DNA of 64,000 nucleotides, taken from Mesocentrotus franciscanus (taxonomy: Eukaryota; Echinodermata; Echinoidea; Camarodonta; Strongylocentrotidae). The notes under the pieces were generated by a model. It had not been told where the DNA came from, ran no database searches, and worked only from the letters and a program-made list of their open reading frames with translations. This document shows positions 1-12,200 of this stretch, one piece after another (the first letter of the stretch is position 1; each line of letters starts with the position of its first letter). The stretch spans positions 2,385,495-2,449,494 of the forward strand of contig CP137666.1 in NCBI GenBank assembly GCA_037976565.1, given 5' to 3'. The translations under genes were made by a program, and so were the position numbers.

Positions 1-136
1 ATGAATAGGGGTTGATCACGTTAATTTCCTGATTGTCTTATTGGAAAATTTGTTAAAATATGATACAGAAATAAATTGTGTTAATTTTTCATCAACTTTG
101 TGATAATGAACATTTTTCCTCCCGACTTTTCGTTAG

Positions 137-243
137 GTTTTCCCCCAATGGCTGTGCACAAATCGAGCGATACGATAACAACGGCTTGTGGAGCGTCGAT
201 AGTTGTAGTGAAAAGAAGAGGTTCATTTGTGAAAGACCGGAAG
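137..243 (+). CDS. Gene 1, C-terminal end of a CTLD (matches gene 2 CTLD4)
   Basis: A single exon enters in phase 2 and ends in phase 1 before GTAAGC. It encodes the last 35 residues of a CTLD, ending LWSVDSC then [10 protein letters not shown]. The WSVD stretch replaces the usual WND of calcium-dependent sugar binders, so this domain may not bind sugar classically. The closest sequence in the window is gene 2 exon 53723-53823, which ends [19 protein letters not shown]. The rest of the domain lies left of position 1. Intron 244-934 that follows holds nothing recognisable. Confidence 0.85.
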
Positions 244-3200
244 GTAAGCATTTTAGAAAATATTGTTCAACCAAATAATCATTAAGCGATTCTTTCCTTT
301 TATTAATAATTTTCTTCAATCACTTGTGCAGCTATTTTCAATTTTCTTTGTGAAGTAGGTAGAATAAAAGAAATGCCAAAGTGGATTCAGTAGGAGAATT
401 GTCATGCATGTATGTTTAGAATCTTAAAGGGCTGAGATTCATGATCCACAATATGCAACTCTCGTACCATCTCGAACCTCTACACACAATGAGCATGGTT
501 ATTACCTGACTTTAAATAGCGTATATGTTTAGTAGAACAAGTAGCACAATATATTTAGGAAAAGAAGGTATGCTATCGAAATACTATTTCATAATATTGT
601 CTACAGTGTTCGCTTCAAATTTAGACAACACAGACTTCAGATAAATGTATAGGTATTGAGATGATAGAAATGATTTGGTGGGCTCTCATCACGTAGAATT
701 CAGAGTTGTCTGCCCGTTTAAAAAGAAAAAAACACAGGTACCGACTTCGTTTATTACGTTATACAGTCATGTATACAAAGTGTTCGAGTTAGGGTTGAGA
801 GTGGTTTTAAGTTTAGTGTTAGGCTTAGGTACATTGTTTGGGTACAGGGTTGAAGTTAGGAATTCGACGATAGTAGGAAATGGACATCGGAGAATGTGAA
901 AATCTCTTTTTCTTGTTTTAATTATTGATACCAGGTATATGTGCTCCAGGATGGGTTCTACAAGGTGGCCAGTGTTACCAATTTAACTCACTACTCAGGA
1001 CATGGTTTGATGCAAAGTATTATTGCGATGCACAGGGAGGTTATCTCGCATCTATTTTAAGGTTGGTACCATGTCGATCTTAACATTTCTTCCAGACTTC
1101 TACCGACCTTAAAATATAAGCTTTCGTCCACTCCTGTGGATTTTCTCAAGCTATATTTTGATTATGATTACCCCAATCATAGCAAGTTTTCTGCATCATA
1201 TAAATCTGTTTACTCAGCCGCTATGACTATACATTGAGAACTGTATTGCATTCTGTTTTTAGAATCATTTAAGTTATTTATATGATGATGATAAAGGTAA
1301 CCCTGCTTAATGTTACGAACAAAACGAACAATATTTCTTATCAATTAGTATATCAACACTAGCATAATTTAGCTGTACCATAAGAACGATCTTATTCGAA
1401 TCAGTTAATTATACCTGGTAAACATATTGTTAGGATGTTGCCTTGCTTCGGGCAGAAATAGGTTGTAATCAAATTGTTATGTTTCCAGTGTATGGTAGCG
1501 CTCTAAATAATTACAAGAACAAGAACCTTGAATGGAAACAAAATCATGCAATAACTTCAAAACATCAAACATGAAAGGAAAATTTAACATCTTCAATTTT
1601 TTCGATCATTTCATATTCACAGCGATCCTGAAAACAGCTTTATTACCAGTAACATGGGGACAATCAATGCAGAAAATGTAGATAATATGTGGTTTGGATA
1701 TTCAGGTAAATATACCAATATAATTATCATAACTATATTATGCTTTTAATGCATTATTTTCACTTCAACCAAATTTCAGTCCAAATTACTGAATTACTCG
1801 TGGGAGCACTGTAGCATACTGGTGAAGGCTCTAGACTCTCATAAGAGAGGCTTGGGGTTCCATCCTTGCTCGGTGCTTAAATCTTGGGACAAATTGTTTC
1901 GCTCATATTTTCCCCTCTCAACCCATGTGAACCTGGCAAGGTTAGGGGTAATAACAAATGCAGGAATGGGTAAACAATGAGAAATTAGTATTACTTATCT
2001 ATATGATGGAGTATGTTTCTAGTCATAATTATTCTACACTCTCTCACAAATATTTACAGATTCTGTCGCCGATGGTACATGGACGTGGGCACATGAGACC
2101 ACTTCCACCTACACCAACTGGGCACCTGGTCTTCCTACTAACACTTACGCTCAAACAGACTGTGCATACATGGCAACCAGTAAGGCTACTTTGATCAATA
2201 GTTATTCTACACAAATCTAGATAAGAGTTTTAGTTAAGGTTAGATTAATATCATATAATTCTATAAAGATATTATGAATAAACGGAATTGAGTAGGGAAG
2301 TCGGAGGCATTGAGAGCAACATATTACAAGAGTCGATACTGATTCGAAAATGTATCTATGCCCGTTTATGTAAGCAGGAAATATATTTTTTTTCTTTTCT
2401 TTTACTAATCTGGGAAAATGTGTCGTGAAACACGGATTAGATTACGAAAGAGAATCAGGGTAAACTATGTGTATTTCTACAGATGCATTTCATGTGAAAA
2501 TTAAATCCTGAAAACTTCTTTCTTGATTATAGATGATGTTGCTGGTAAATGGTATCAAAATAACTGCCAGCTTCTCGGAGGTTTTGTCTGCAAAATTAAA
2601 GCAGGTAGGTATGGATATCTCATTCTGAAATGTAAGCCTGGCTCTATTACACACACTGCCCCGCTCTTGCTTTAAACAAATGCCATTAGTTTGATCTATT
2701 GCCTGATGGTGGAGTAGCATTCTTGGCCTAATCAAGAAAACGGTTACAAGTTTAACATTCAGTTTTCAATAATCAGAACTCCACATCAGGCCTGATAAAG
2801 TTTAGCCCTAATCAGATGAGAATCAAATTGGATCCATATGGAGGTGCCTTGGTACAGTGGTTCGTTCACTTGATTCCCATTCGCAGGGTTAAGGGTTTGA
2901 ATCCCAGCCCGGCACTAACGTCCCTATTGTTAAGACATTAATCCACATTTGCCACTCTCAACACAGGTGTAAACCTGGCAATCACTGGAGTAATAATAAT
3001 TGCAGGGCCTTTAGGAAGAACAGAATCGATGCTAATGATGCTTCTCTGGGTAAACAAAATTATTATTATTGTATTGCTATTTTTCCAATAGATATTCAAA
3101 CGAGTATGTATTTATCTTTTCAACACAGGAAGTGTCGTGACACCAGTTCAACCAGACCAAGGTAGGATTATCCTCATAATTCGAATACTTTCATCTTGTA

Positions 3201-6200
3201 TTTTCATGAATACTATTCGGTGTCAACGATATTTTATAGGGATCCCCAATATGTCTCTATTTCCATAATCGCAATACGCATGAATGTTCAATAATACATG
3301 TATTTCGATGCTTCACTTGTGATCTCTGTAATCCTCTTTGGTTGATTAATAGAGGTATATTTTCCGGTATTTTTTTTTAATCCCTCATCATTTTTGCACT
3401 AGTTTACAATTCAATAACCCTCTGAGATTAAGGAAAATTAATTTTCCAACATTGTTGTTGTTATCCGAGCCCAGGCGTGGTACTGGTGTTCTTTGGCAAG
3501 ACATTAATCTACTTTTGCCACTCTCCATCCAGGTATTAAATTAGTACCGGTAGAAATAAGTTCCTTTGAATCATGTAAGCACCAAAATTGGTAAACTAGC
3601 GAGAGCCGGAGTAATATTGGAACGCCTCGAGCACCTTGCGTGGTGGATAATGTGCGCTATAAAATAGCCAACATTAGTCTTATTATGTCTTTAGAAAGGA
3701 GGAACTAGAAATCTATTCAGTGTAATGACTGACATTATATCACATGTACTTTCTCCCTAATTTTGAAACAGGAGTTGGATCTTGTGAGCCTGGATGGGAC
3801 CTGTATGGAGATAGTTGTTACTATTTCCCGACCCTGATCGTCACCCAGCCCGAAGCTCAGGCACAGTGTCAAGCTTATTTTCCATCAGCTAATCTCGTCA
3901 GCATTCATTCGAACGGAGAACAGTCATTCCTTACAGGTAAGTACAACAGGTACAACAGACCCGTTCCTCCTTTTAAATCCCAGTTGGCATACCTTAAAGG
4001 GACATCTAACCCATAGCTAGTTGGGAGGACCTATGGTAATATGCTATTCACAGTATATTTTAAGCAGTGCTCCAAGGGAGGAGGTATTAGGAGAAAAGCA
4101 GAATTACTGATATTTTGATAGGCCTATACGACAATCACGAGTGTTTACCGTGAATAAGTCACAATCTAGTGACCAAATTGCCAATTTGAAATTCACATAT
4201 AATAATCTCATATATCAAACATTCATAATATGTTTTATTATTTGTCCAGTGTAATTCAATCTTTCGCCATTCTGTTTTGTCGAAAGTAATCACAAAGTAT
4301 GTATTGCCATTATAAGTACATAATACAAGAAGGTTTCCCCCTGAATTGTGTCTTTTTCGGAATTGCGCCACTCCACCCTTTTTTTTATAAATCGGCTTTG
4401 ATCCGCACGTGGTATTCGAATGAATAATAGCCATTATCCAAGTCCTAAGGAAAAAAATAACTGGGAGTGTATAATCATAATCATTAAAAGGTCAATCCTG
4501 CATATAAGCGAGACAGGTCTACTTTAAATTTGGTTATATCGATTGAAACCTTATTCAAATATATTAATTCAGCTTAATTCGTGTAGAATTTCTAAAATAC
4601 TTAAAGTACATAACTTTTTTAATACTATAAAGCTTTTACGATCTTGCGTTATTTCTTGAAAATTTGGTACTATTATTGATAAAGGTCAATAATAATAAAA
4701 AAGCGGCGATAATTTGAGGTCGGTAGTAGTTTTGTATGTAATAGTTAATCTAATTTATGCTGTTGTTGTAAGTCATATTATCTTTATTTATTTCCATTAC
4801 TTCAGAAAGAGTCAACTATATCGGCGAGGGTATGTGGACTGGTCTTCATGATAGGGGGACCGAGAGCGGCTGGGAGTATGAAGATGGCACACCGGTAGGT
4901 TGAGATATAGGGCCAGATCAAGGATTCTGGAAAAACGGGTGGAGGGGGGCACAATCACGAAAGATCTCTGACAAGCAACCAAAAAAATGTCATCACATTT
5001 TTTCAGGTGCTTTTTAGGATGTAAACATTTATAGGGGTAAAATAACATAATTAGGGGCACATTTTTTTAAATTAAGGTATGCAACATTTCGAATTAAAAT
5101 GTGTGTTTAGGGGGGGGGGGCACATGCTCCTGGATATTTCGCTGGATTGAGAAGTGACACATTTGGGAATAACAATTTCAATCTTTTAAATCAATGAGAT
5201 TAACATTACCGAAAGGTGAAAAAGACCGTCAATAAAAAAGTCTTGATGATAATGGGCGAGGGAAATGATTGTTGGGGTGTGATGACATATGACGAGTTAA
5301 TTCAATTTTTCTCGTGATATATCATAGCTGGGAACAGAATTGTATGAATCAATTATTAATATGTGTCCCAACCGGCGGATGACACCGAAACAGAGAAAGA
5401 GAACCAGTTACAAAATTTGCCTATTTACCAATGAAATGAACGAATAAGAAAACATTATATATTATATTAATGGTATACTATAGTAATTTTACGTAATGGT
5501 AAGTTGTGAAACCGTCAAGTTTACTTTCAGATCAAAGTAACACTGCAACCCTCTACATGTTACTACTGCTTCTTCATTATTGTCATCTACTCCCCTATAA
5601 ATTTTCCATTTAAAAATTCAATAAGTTGCGTGTAAATGTAGAAAAATGAATGTGTGTGTACGTTGCCCCATACCCTGTGTACGTGCAGTGCTTGTGATTT
5701 GCAGCAGGACTGAGTTGAATTCTTTACATTTTGATCACTCCAAAACCTTACAGCATATATTAATTCTTATGTATTACATAATCATCATTCAGAAATTTTC
5801 TTTCTCGATGTAGTTGCATTACCAGTACTCAACTTTATCTTAAATCTTGCACATTTAGTATGATTACCGTAACTGGGGTCCCGGAGAGCCTAACGACTCT
5901 GGCAACGAGGACTGTGTTCATTTGGAATCATATTTCTACAAGGTCGGAACATGGAATGATCATAAATGTGACAGGGTCTACCGCTTCGTCTGCAAAATGC
6001 CTAAATGTAAGTTTAACAAGTCAAAAGATGAAAAATAACAAACTACTATCTGCTGAAAATTTCATTCATTCTTCATAACGAAGTTAGCGGGAATATAGTA
6101 TTGCGTGAAAATCATTAATATATTCATTATTTCCAATAGGAAAAATAAAGCGCAACTAAATCTCTGTCCGTGAGTTTTTCATTTTCACTTGAAACCACAA

Positions 6201-9200
6201 TACCAAAAAACTTGGTATTAATGAATATTTTATACAAATTACGCAATAAAAAACAAGAACAACAACAGAATGTTCATTCAATTGAGCTTCTTTTATCACC
6301 AGACCCCGGAGGAGCCTACACAACAGCCATGCCCATCACGTGTAAGTATTATCTTGAGTGTCTTAACGAAATATTACCATATATACTAGCATTCCTTTTG
6401 CTAGGAAAATAAAGAGAGGCGAAAACAGAGGGCATGAAAATGAGTCATGTAAAACAGGAAAGTTGAAAAAGACGAGAAGAGATAGAAAGAAACTCTGAAG
6501 GATGGGCCCGACATTTAAAACAAAAACAATAGCCAAAACGCCGAAAAGGCCGATGGAAATAGGTTTATGCAGAATGATCGAAAATGATAGAAAGACGGGA
6601 CAGAAAACAAATCAATCAAAGGGATAGAACAAGAGGCGGAAAGGGGTAAACTGCAAACAAAATTAATTGAATTGTTACATTTTGTTCTATTTTATTATAC
6701 GTCAACAAGTCCCACCAAGCGATCGCTGTGGAAACGGTTGGATTTATGATACGGCATCGGGTAACTGTTATAAGTATGAGATGGAGTATCGTAGCTGGCA
6801 GGACTCGGATAACCAATGCCACTACGAAGGAGGTCGACTGACCAGCCTCACCAATAACCTGGAAACCGAGTTCGTTCAACGTGAGTACACAATTATTACA
6901 AAGTTAGTCACCACTGAACTATAACAACAGTCTTTTATGTGTATATTTGTTAATATAATTTTATTAGTGTGATCTAATTTATGTTTCTTTTCCATTCAAT
7001 TTTAAATGTTTTCTTATTGTTGCAATTTGTACTGTTCAGTCTGTGACTGCCAGTCATGTTTTAATAAACCTTGATTGAATTGAATTCAAGCTTATACCCT
7101 ATAGTCATACCGACGAGACCGACTCAAGGCCGAAGACAGACCCCAAATGGTTTAATGTCGATCAATTTGGGTTTGGTTTGTCGTCGGTCTGGCTTATAAG
7201 CTCCCCAGCAAAAAATGATCCTGATAGAGATCTGTCGTTATCAATAAAATATTAAGCGTTTTCAAATTCAAATATAACAGAACATTCATTTCTAGGAATA
7301 CCCTTTGTCTTTACTCAAGGATTTGCCCAATACTATTACAACAATGGTATCAACTCTTTCTGGATTGGTCTGCATGCTACGAACCTTAACTTTGGTTTTC
7401 AGTGGTCCGATGGAGCTCCATTTGCTTACCTGAATTGGCAGAGCGGTGAGTAGAAATTATATTAAAGTCTTGCTAGTTATGTTTGCATACTTCACTGTCT
7501 TTTCTATCAATAGTAGTGTTTTGATTTCGTACTTAGTCTGGATAATATTTCTCATATACCAAAATACTTTTCATCTTTCTCCCGTTGTCCCGTCATTCTC
7601 TCTATCGCAATCATCTCATTTAAGTTATCTTCTTCTCCTGTCTTGATCTTTTGGCATCTTTTTCTGCCCTTAATGCTCCTTCTTCTCCTTAATCGACGTC
7701 TCCATCGTCATCACTATCTTATTTTCCTATTCTATTTTCTTCTCCTCAGTGATGCGACATTACCTGAAAGATATAGAGTTAGGGATGCAACCCTTCTCCT
7801 CCGTTTATTACTTTTCTTTGTTTCTTTTTCTTTTTCCTCCTCCTATTTCATATCTTCTTCTTCCTTTTTTCTTCTGTTCCTTCTTCTTTTTTCTTTTCCT
7901 TCTTCTTCTTCTTCTTATTGTTTGCAGTGACGACTTTTCGTCAATGCCTCGTTTTCGTTCGCATTCTGAATTCTTCTTCTTGATCTTACTTTTCAAAATT
8001 CCATTCGTTTTGCACGCAGTGCTTGTGAGCCCTATCCAGGTCCCTTCCTCCATCCTGATTCCTTTCAAACTTCGTAGGCATAATCTCCGGCATCCAATCA
8101 AATACACCTGACTCTTCGTTTTACGAAATCACTCATGCGTAACCGCCCATGCGCCATTTTGTCCGTTTCGTCTCTTTCTGCCTACTTATCTCTCTCCACT
8201 ATCATTGATGCTATAGACTTCTCATAAATTATTCTAAATAGTCCAAGAGATGCTCTTTCGTCTGCCATGTAGAAACATGGGCGTCAATGCATATCGTTCT
8301 AATACGATTGCAGTTCTAGTCTTGTTCTTGTTCTTGTTCTCTTTCTTCTGCCTCTTTCCTTTTGCTTCGTCTCCTTCTTACTTTTCTTTTTATACGACAT
8401 TTTAAATTCCAAGCTAAATCATCATGACTTCTTTTATTGTCCACCAGGTGAACCAAACAATATAGGTGGTGAGGACTGTGTAGAGATGTATGCAAACTCA
8501 GGAAAATGGAACGACCTTGGTTGCAGTAACGCTCGACTTGGTATCTGCAAGAGGAATGGTATGCAGATCGCGAAGTTGTTTATAAATTGCGATGCCATCA
8601 TTGAAAACAATTAAACCTTGAATCGATAATCCCATTCAGCAGTTCCTATATAGTCGCTATCCGGGGTTAATGATAATTTAACCTGTGTGTCATTGTGAGG
8701 TACAGGGGCGGCGATTTCTTTTCATGACCGGGGGACGAAATGCGAGGGACCAAAACGTTTTTTTAGGGGGCAGAAGAAGAAAATAATCCGCATCACCACC
8801 ACTCTTATATGTTACATGCATGCTCCGCGGAACGTTTTTTAAAGTGAGGGGGGTAAAGTACTAATGATCAGGTAGGGCGTAGCGATCGAAGCGAGTAGAT
8901 CGTAAATTTGCGTGGAGCCCCTGGAAGCTCAGGGGTTCTAGGCATTTAATTATGGTCAGATGAGCATATTTTGATACCTTATTTGTGACACTGGCAGGTC
9001 CCTAATCGGCTTGGGGTTCAGGGGGCGAAGCCCCCTAAAGCTCAGGGGTTTTAGGCATTAAATATACGGTCAGATGAGCATCCAGAGGCCCGCCTTAGGC
9101 CCCCTGCATGCAAGCTCAGGGGTTTTAGGTATTTAATTACGGGCAGATGAGCATATTTTGATACCTCATTCTTGACACTTGCAGGTCACTATTCTTTCTT

Positions 9201-12200
9201 TCTTTCTATTTCTCTTCAACATACTTTTTCAAAAGAGTGAGGGGCCGGGGGTCGGGCCTCCAAAGCCCGGCCGATCCGCGGGCCCTGACATGTAGGCTTC
9301 TAAATAAGCATATATTTGCCTCACTGTAAATTTGGGAATTTGTCATTTTCAAAAAACGCATACAAAAGTATAATTTACAAAAAGTGAGAAATAATCCCGG
9401 AAAATTATTTTCTTTCAGCAACATTTGTAAACCACTGGTATTGAATGAGAACATGGCAGTGACTACCCCCTTCACATGTTTTAGAAGTTTTGTTGTATTA
9501 AAAAATTACATTCCTTAGCAAAACTATAGTATAAAACCAAGCAATATACCTTTTTTCACACTTTTATTTTGCCGGTAATGAGTGTGCAGTCCGAATGTTT
9601 GTAAATATCATTTTAGTAGTTAAATTTTAGTAAGTAGGGAGCTTGGGCATGGATGGGATTTCTATTTCCCACTCTGGCCTCTGTCATATACATGTATATT
9701 GATATCGCTATGGGAGTTGAAATGGCAAATATCAGCCTGGCAAATATATAGACTTTGTTGTAGTGACTCCTTACTGAAAAGAGCAAGCGGAATATTCATT
9801 TTGTAGCACTGATCTATTTCTATAACTCTTAATCTTGTAATCATACAGTGTAAACTGTGCTTACGTGATACCAACGGAATACAGATTTTCTACAATATTT
9901 ACTTGTACGTTTTGAATGATATTATGCGAGGGAGGTTAGCGACCGAGGGAGAAGATTTTTGCATTTGTATTAGTCTAAACGCTGCACTCTTGGGCCCTCC
10001 AGAGCCTAAAAGCGTGTTGCAGTCTTTAGTCAGTATTTGCTATACATTTTTTTTATTGCACTTTTTCAATTTTTCAGGGGGGACGATCCCCTAAAATTGA
10101 GGGGGGGACGTGTCCCCCCGGGATCGCCGCCCTGGTGAGGTACCATGATGAAGTAAATTATTAAATTTTCAAATTTCCCCAAAAGCTCATGGGAAAATAA
10201 CGTTTGATGGCTTATTCATAGTAAGGTGCTCTTTGGGGATAAATTTCACGTATTTTGTAACTTCACAGTTAAATTCTCCCTGGTTATGAGATTGTCAAAA
10301 GAACCACCCCATGGAGGATGATATGCAATAGAACAAATTAAAAAAAACTAGTGATCAAGACCTGGGTATAATAGTTGGATCATTCAGATGTTATCATAAC
10401 AATGTTAATGAGATTTTCTTCTGTGCTGCAAATTCCATTCAAATTCCCTTTGATTATATCAAAGGGTTTTCATTTTAAAGGAAGGAACCGTATCACAGAG
10501 TTTCGTTTACTCTGTAAAACTTATTAAAGACGAGGCCCATTAACACATCCAAAAGACCATTTTGAAAAATCGTCGATTTTTGTGGACTACCATTTACTGG
10601 AAAACCCATGAAAAATCGCCGAAGTTTGCTCATGCCAAAATTTTGGTGTCCTGTACTGTATGCCCTACATGCGTTAGCGCAGAAGCGGGAGAGTCACGTG
10701 ACGAAAAACCGGTATCTCACCGAAGTTTGCTTTTACACTGCAAAAAATCGGTGAAACTTCGGCGGGCGTTTCCAAAAACCTCACTACAGAGGTGGGTTTT
10801 CGATTTCGATTTTTCGTCTCGTTTGCGGGTAGTTGCTACCGGTGAAACACCGGAATGTGAGAAAAAAACAAAACGTTTTAGTACAAATGCAGCTACTGAA
10901 TTTGTTTGGTTGGTTGTTTTTACTTCAGAATACGCGAACCGTTACTTCATGACGTACACAAACTCTCGCCTTGACACCACCAACGACGTCCCTATCGACA
11001 ACGTCTGGCCCGAAGATTGTGCTTTCCTTTGTGTCACGGCAATATTTACCTGCCGATCATTCAACTACTACCGCAGCGGCAGGCAATGTGTTCTCCTCTC
11101 CACCGACAAGGACACCGCCGGCAACGTCGGGCTCGTACCCGAGTTCGAAGACCCATGGGACCACTACCAAAGAGGTGACGATCGAATGTGATGCGATCAT
11201 TTGGTGAAAGATACAGAAAAAATCAGGGATTGAAACTAAAAATATTGTATATATAAATATATAAATGTCCAAATAAATAGATTTTTAAAGAACGTGGTGC
11301 CCGTGAAGTTAAAAAGAATTGCGATGTTTTTATATTTGTATCGACTAACCTTTTCATAAACATCTCGACGGCATATAGCAAATTTTGCCTAAATTCGCTT
11401 GAATAAACAAAAACAATCACATAATTTTATATATCAATGACATGCCATCTCTCAAACAGTTACGTTTAAATGTGCTTCCAAGTTCCAACATATAGTTGTG
11501 GTAAAGTGTTAAATCGTATGTCTTGATTAGATAAAAGTACCTAACATATTGACTTAGCAATCTAAACAATTCAGTATTTAACCACTCCATCCTTCTCACT
11601 TTCAGATTTTAGTGCACCAACTGGTGCGCCACCAACGACCATGGACCCTAGCTACGGATGCAGTGCAAACGAGATGAGTTACAGAGGCTACTGTTATTCT
11701 ATTGTCACCGACATGTATTCATTTACCAACATGCAAGATCTTTGTGAGCTAAGGTCCTCCAAGCTTACCTCCATCTCTGATATGAGTGAAAATAACTTCA
11801 TTTACAGCCTCATGCAAACCGGTGAGACCTATTATTCATTAATATTAAAGTTGTGTAAGCTACATGTGATTGGTTTGGTGTTTACTCAAAATGGGTCGAC
11901 GGTCAACAAATTATGTGCTCAATAAATGGCTGCTAAAAAAGATGCGTGTTTTTCCTACCACGTGCTGAAATTATGGTTTTATCAATCTACATTTGAATGG
12001 CATGTCACGTCCCTTTTCCCTTGTCACTATCTTTCTTCTAGTATGATCTCCGTGAAACAAGAAATTATAGATTCCCTATTGATTTTTTCCAATTTGTTAC
12101 GAACCAATGATCTCTTATTTCCAGCAATTTAGAACTTAAAGTGCTATGGCCAAAATGATACAAACCCAAAAGTAAGCAAAACTATGAAAACAGCACCAGT

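Noticed and set aside
7643..8111. Ser/Leu/Phe-rich proteins in intron 7446-8447
   Set aside because: Composition artefact of a TTC/TCC pyrimidine tract; overlapping frames on both strands are open for the same reason.
10562..10928. Long open frame running into the PAN exon
   Set aside because: The upstream part has no recognisable domain. A good acceptor (TTTACTTCAG) at 10928 in phase 1 joins the PAN exon to the preceding CTLD exon, so this stretch is intron.
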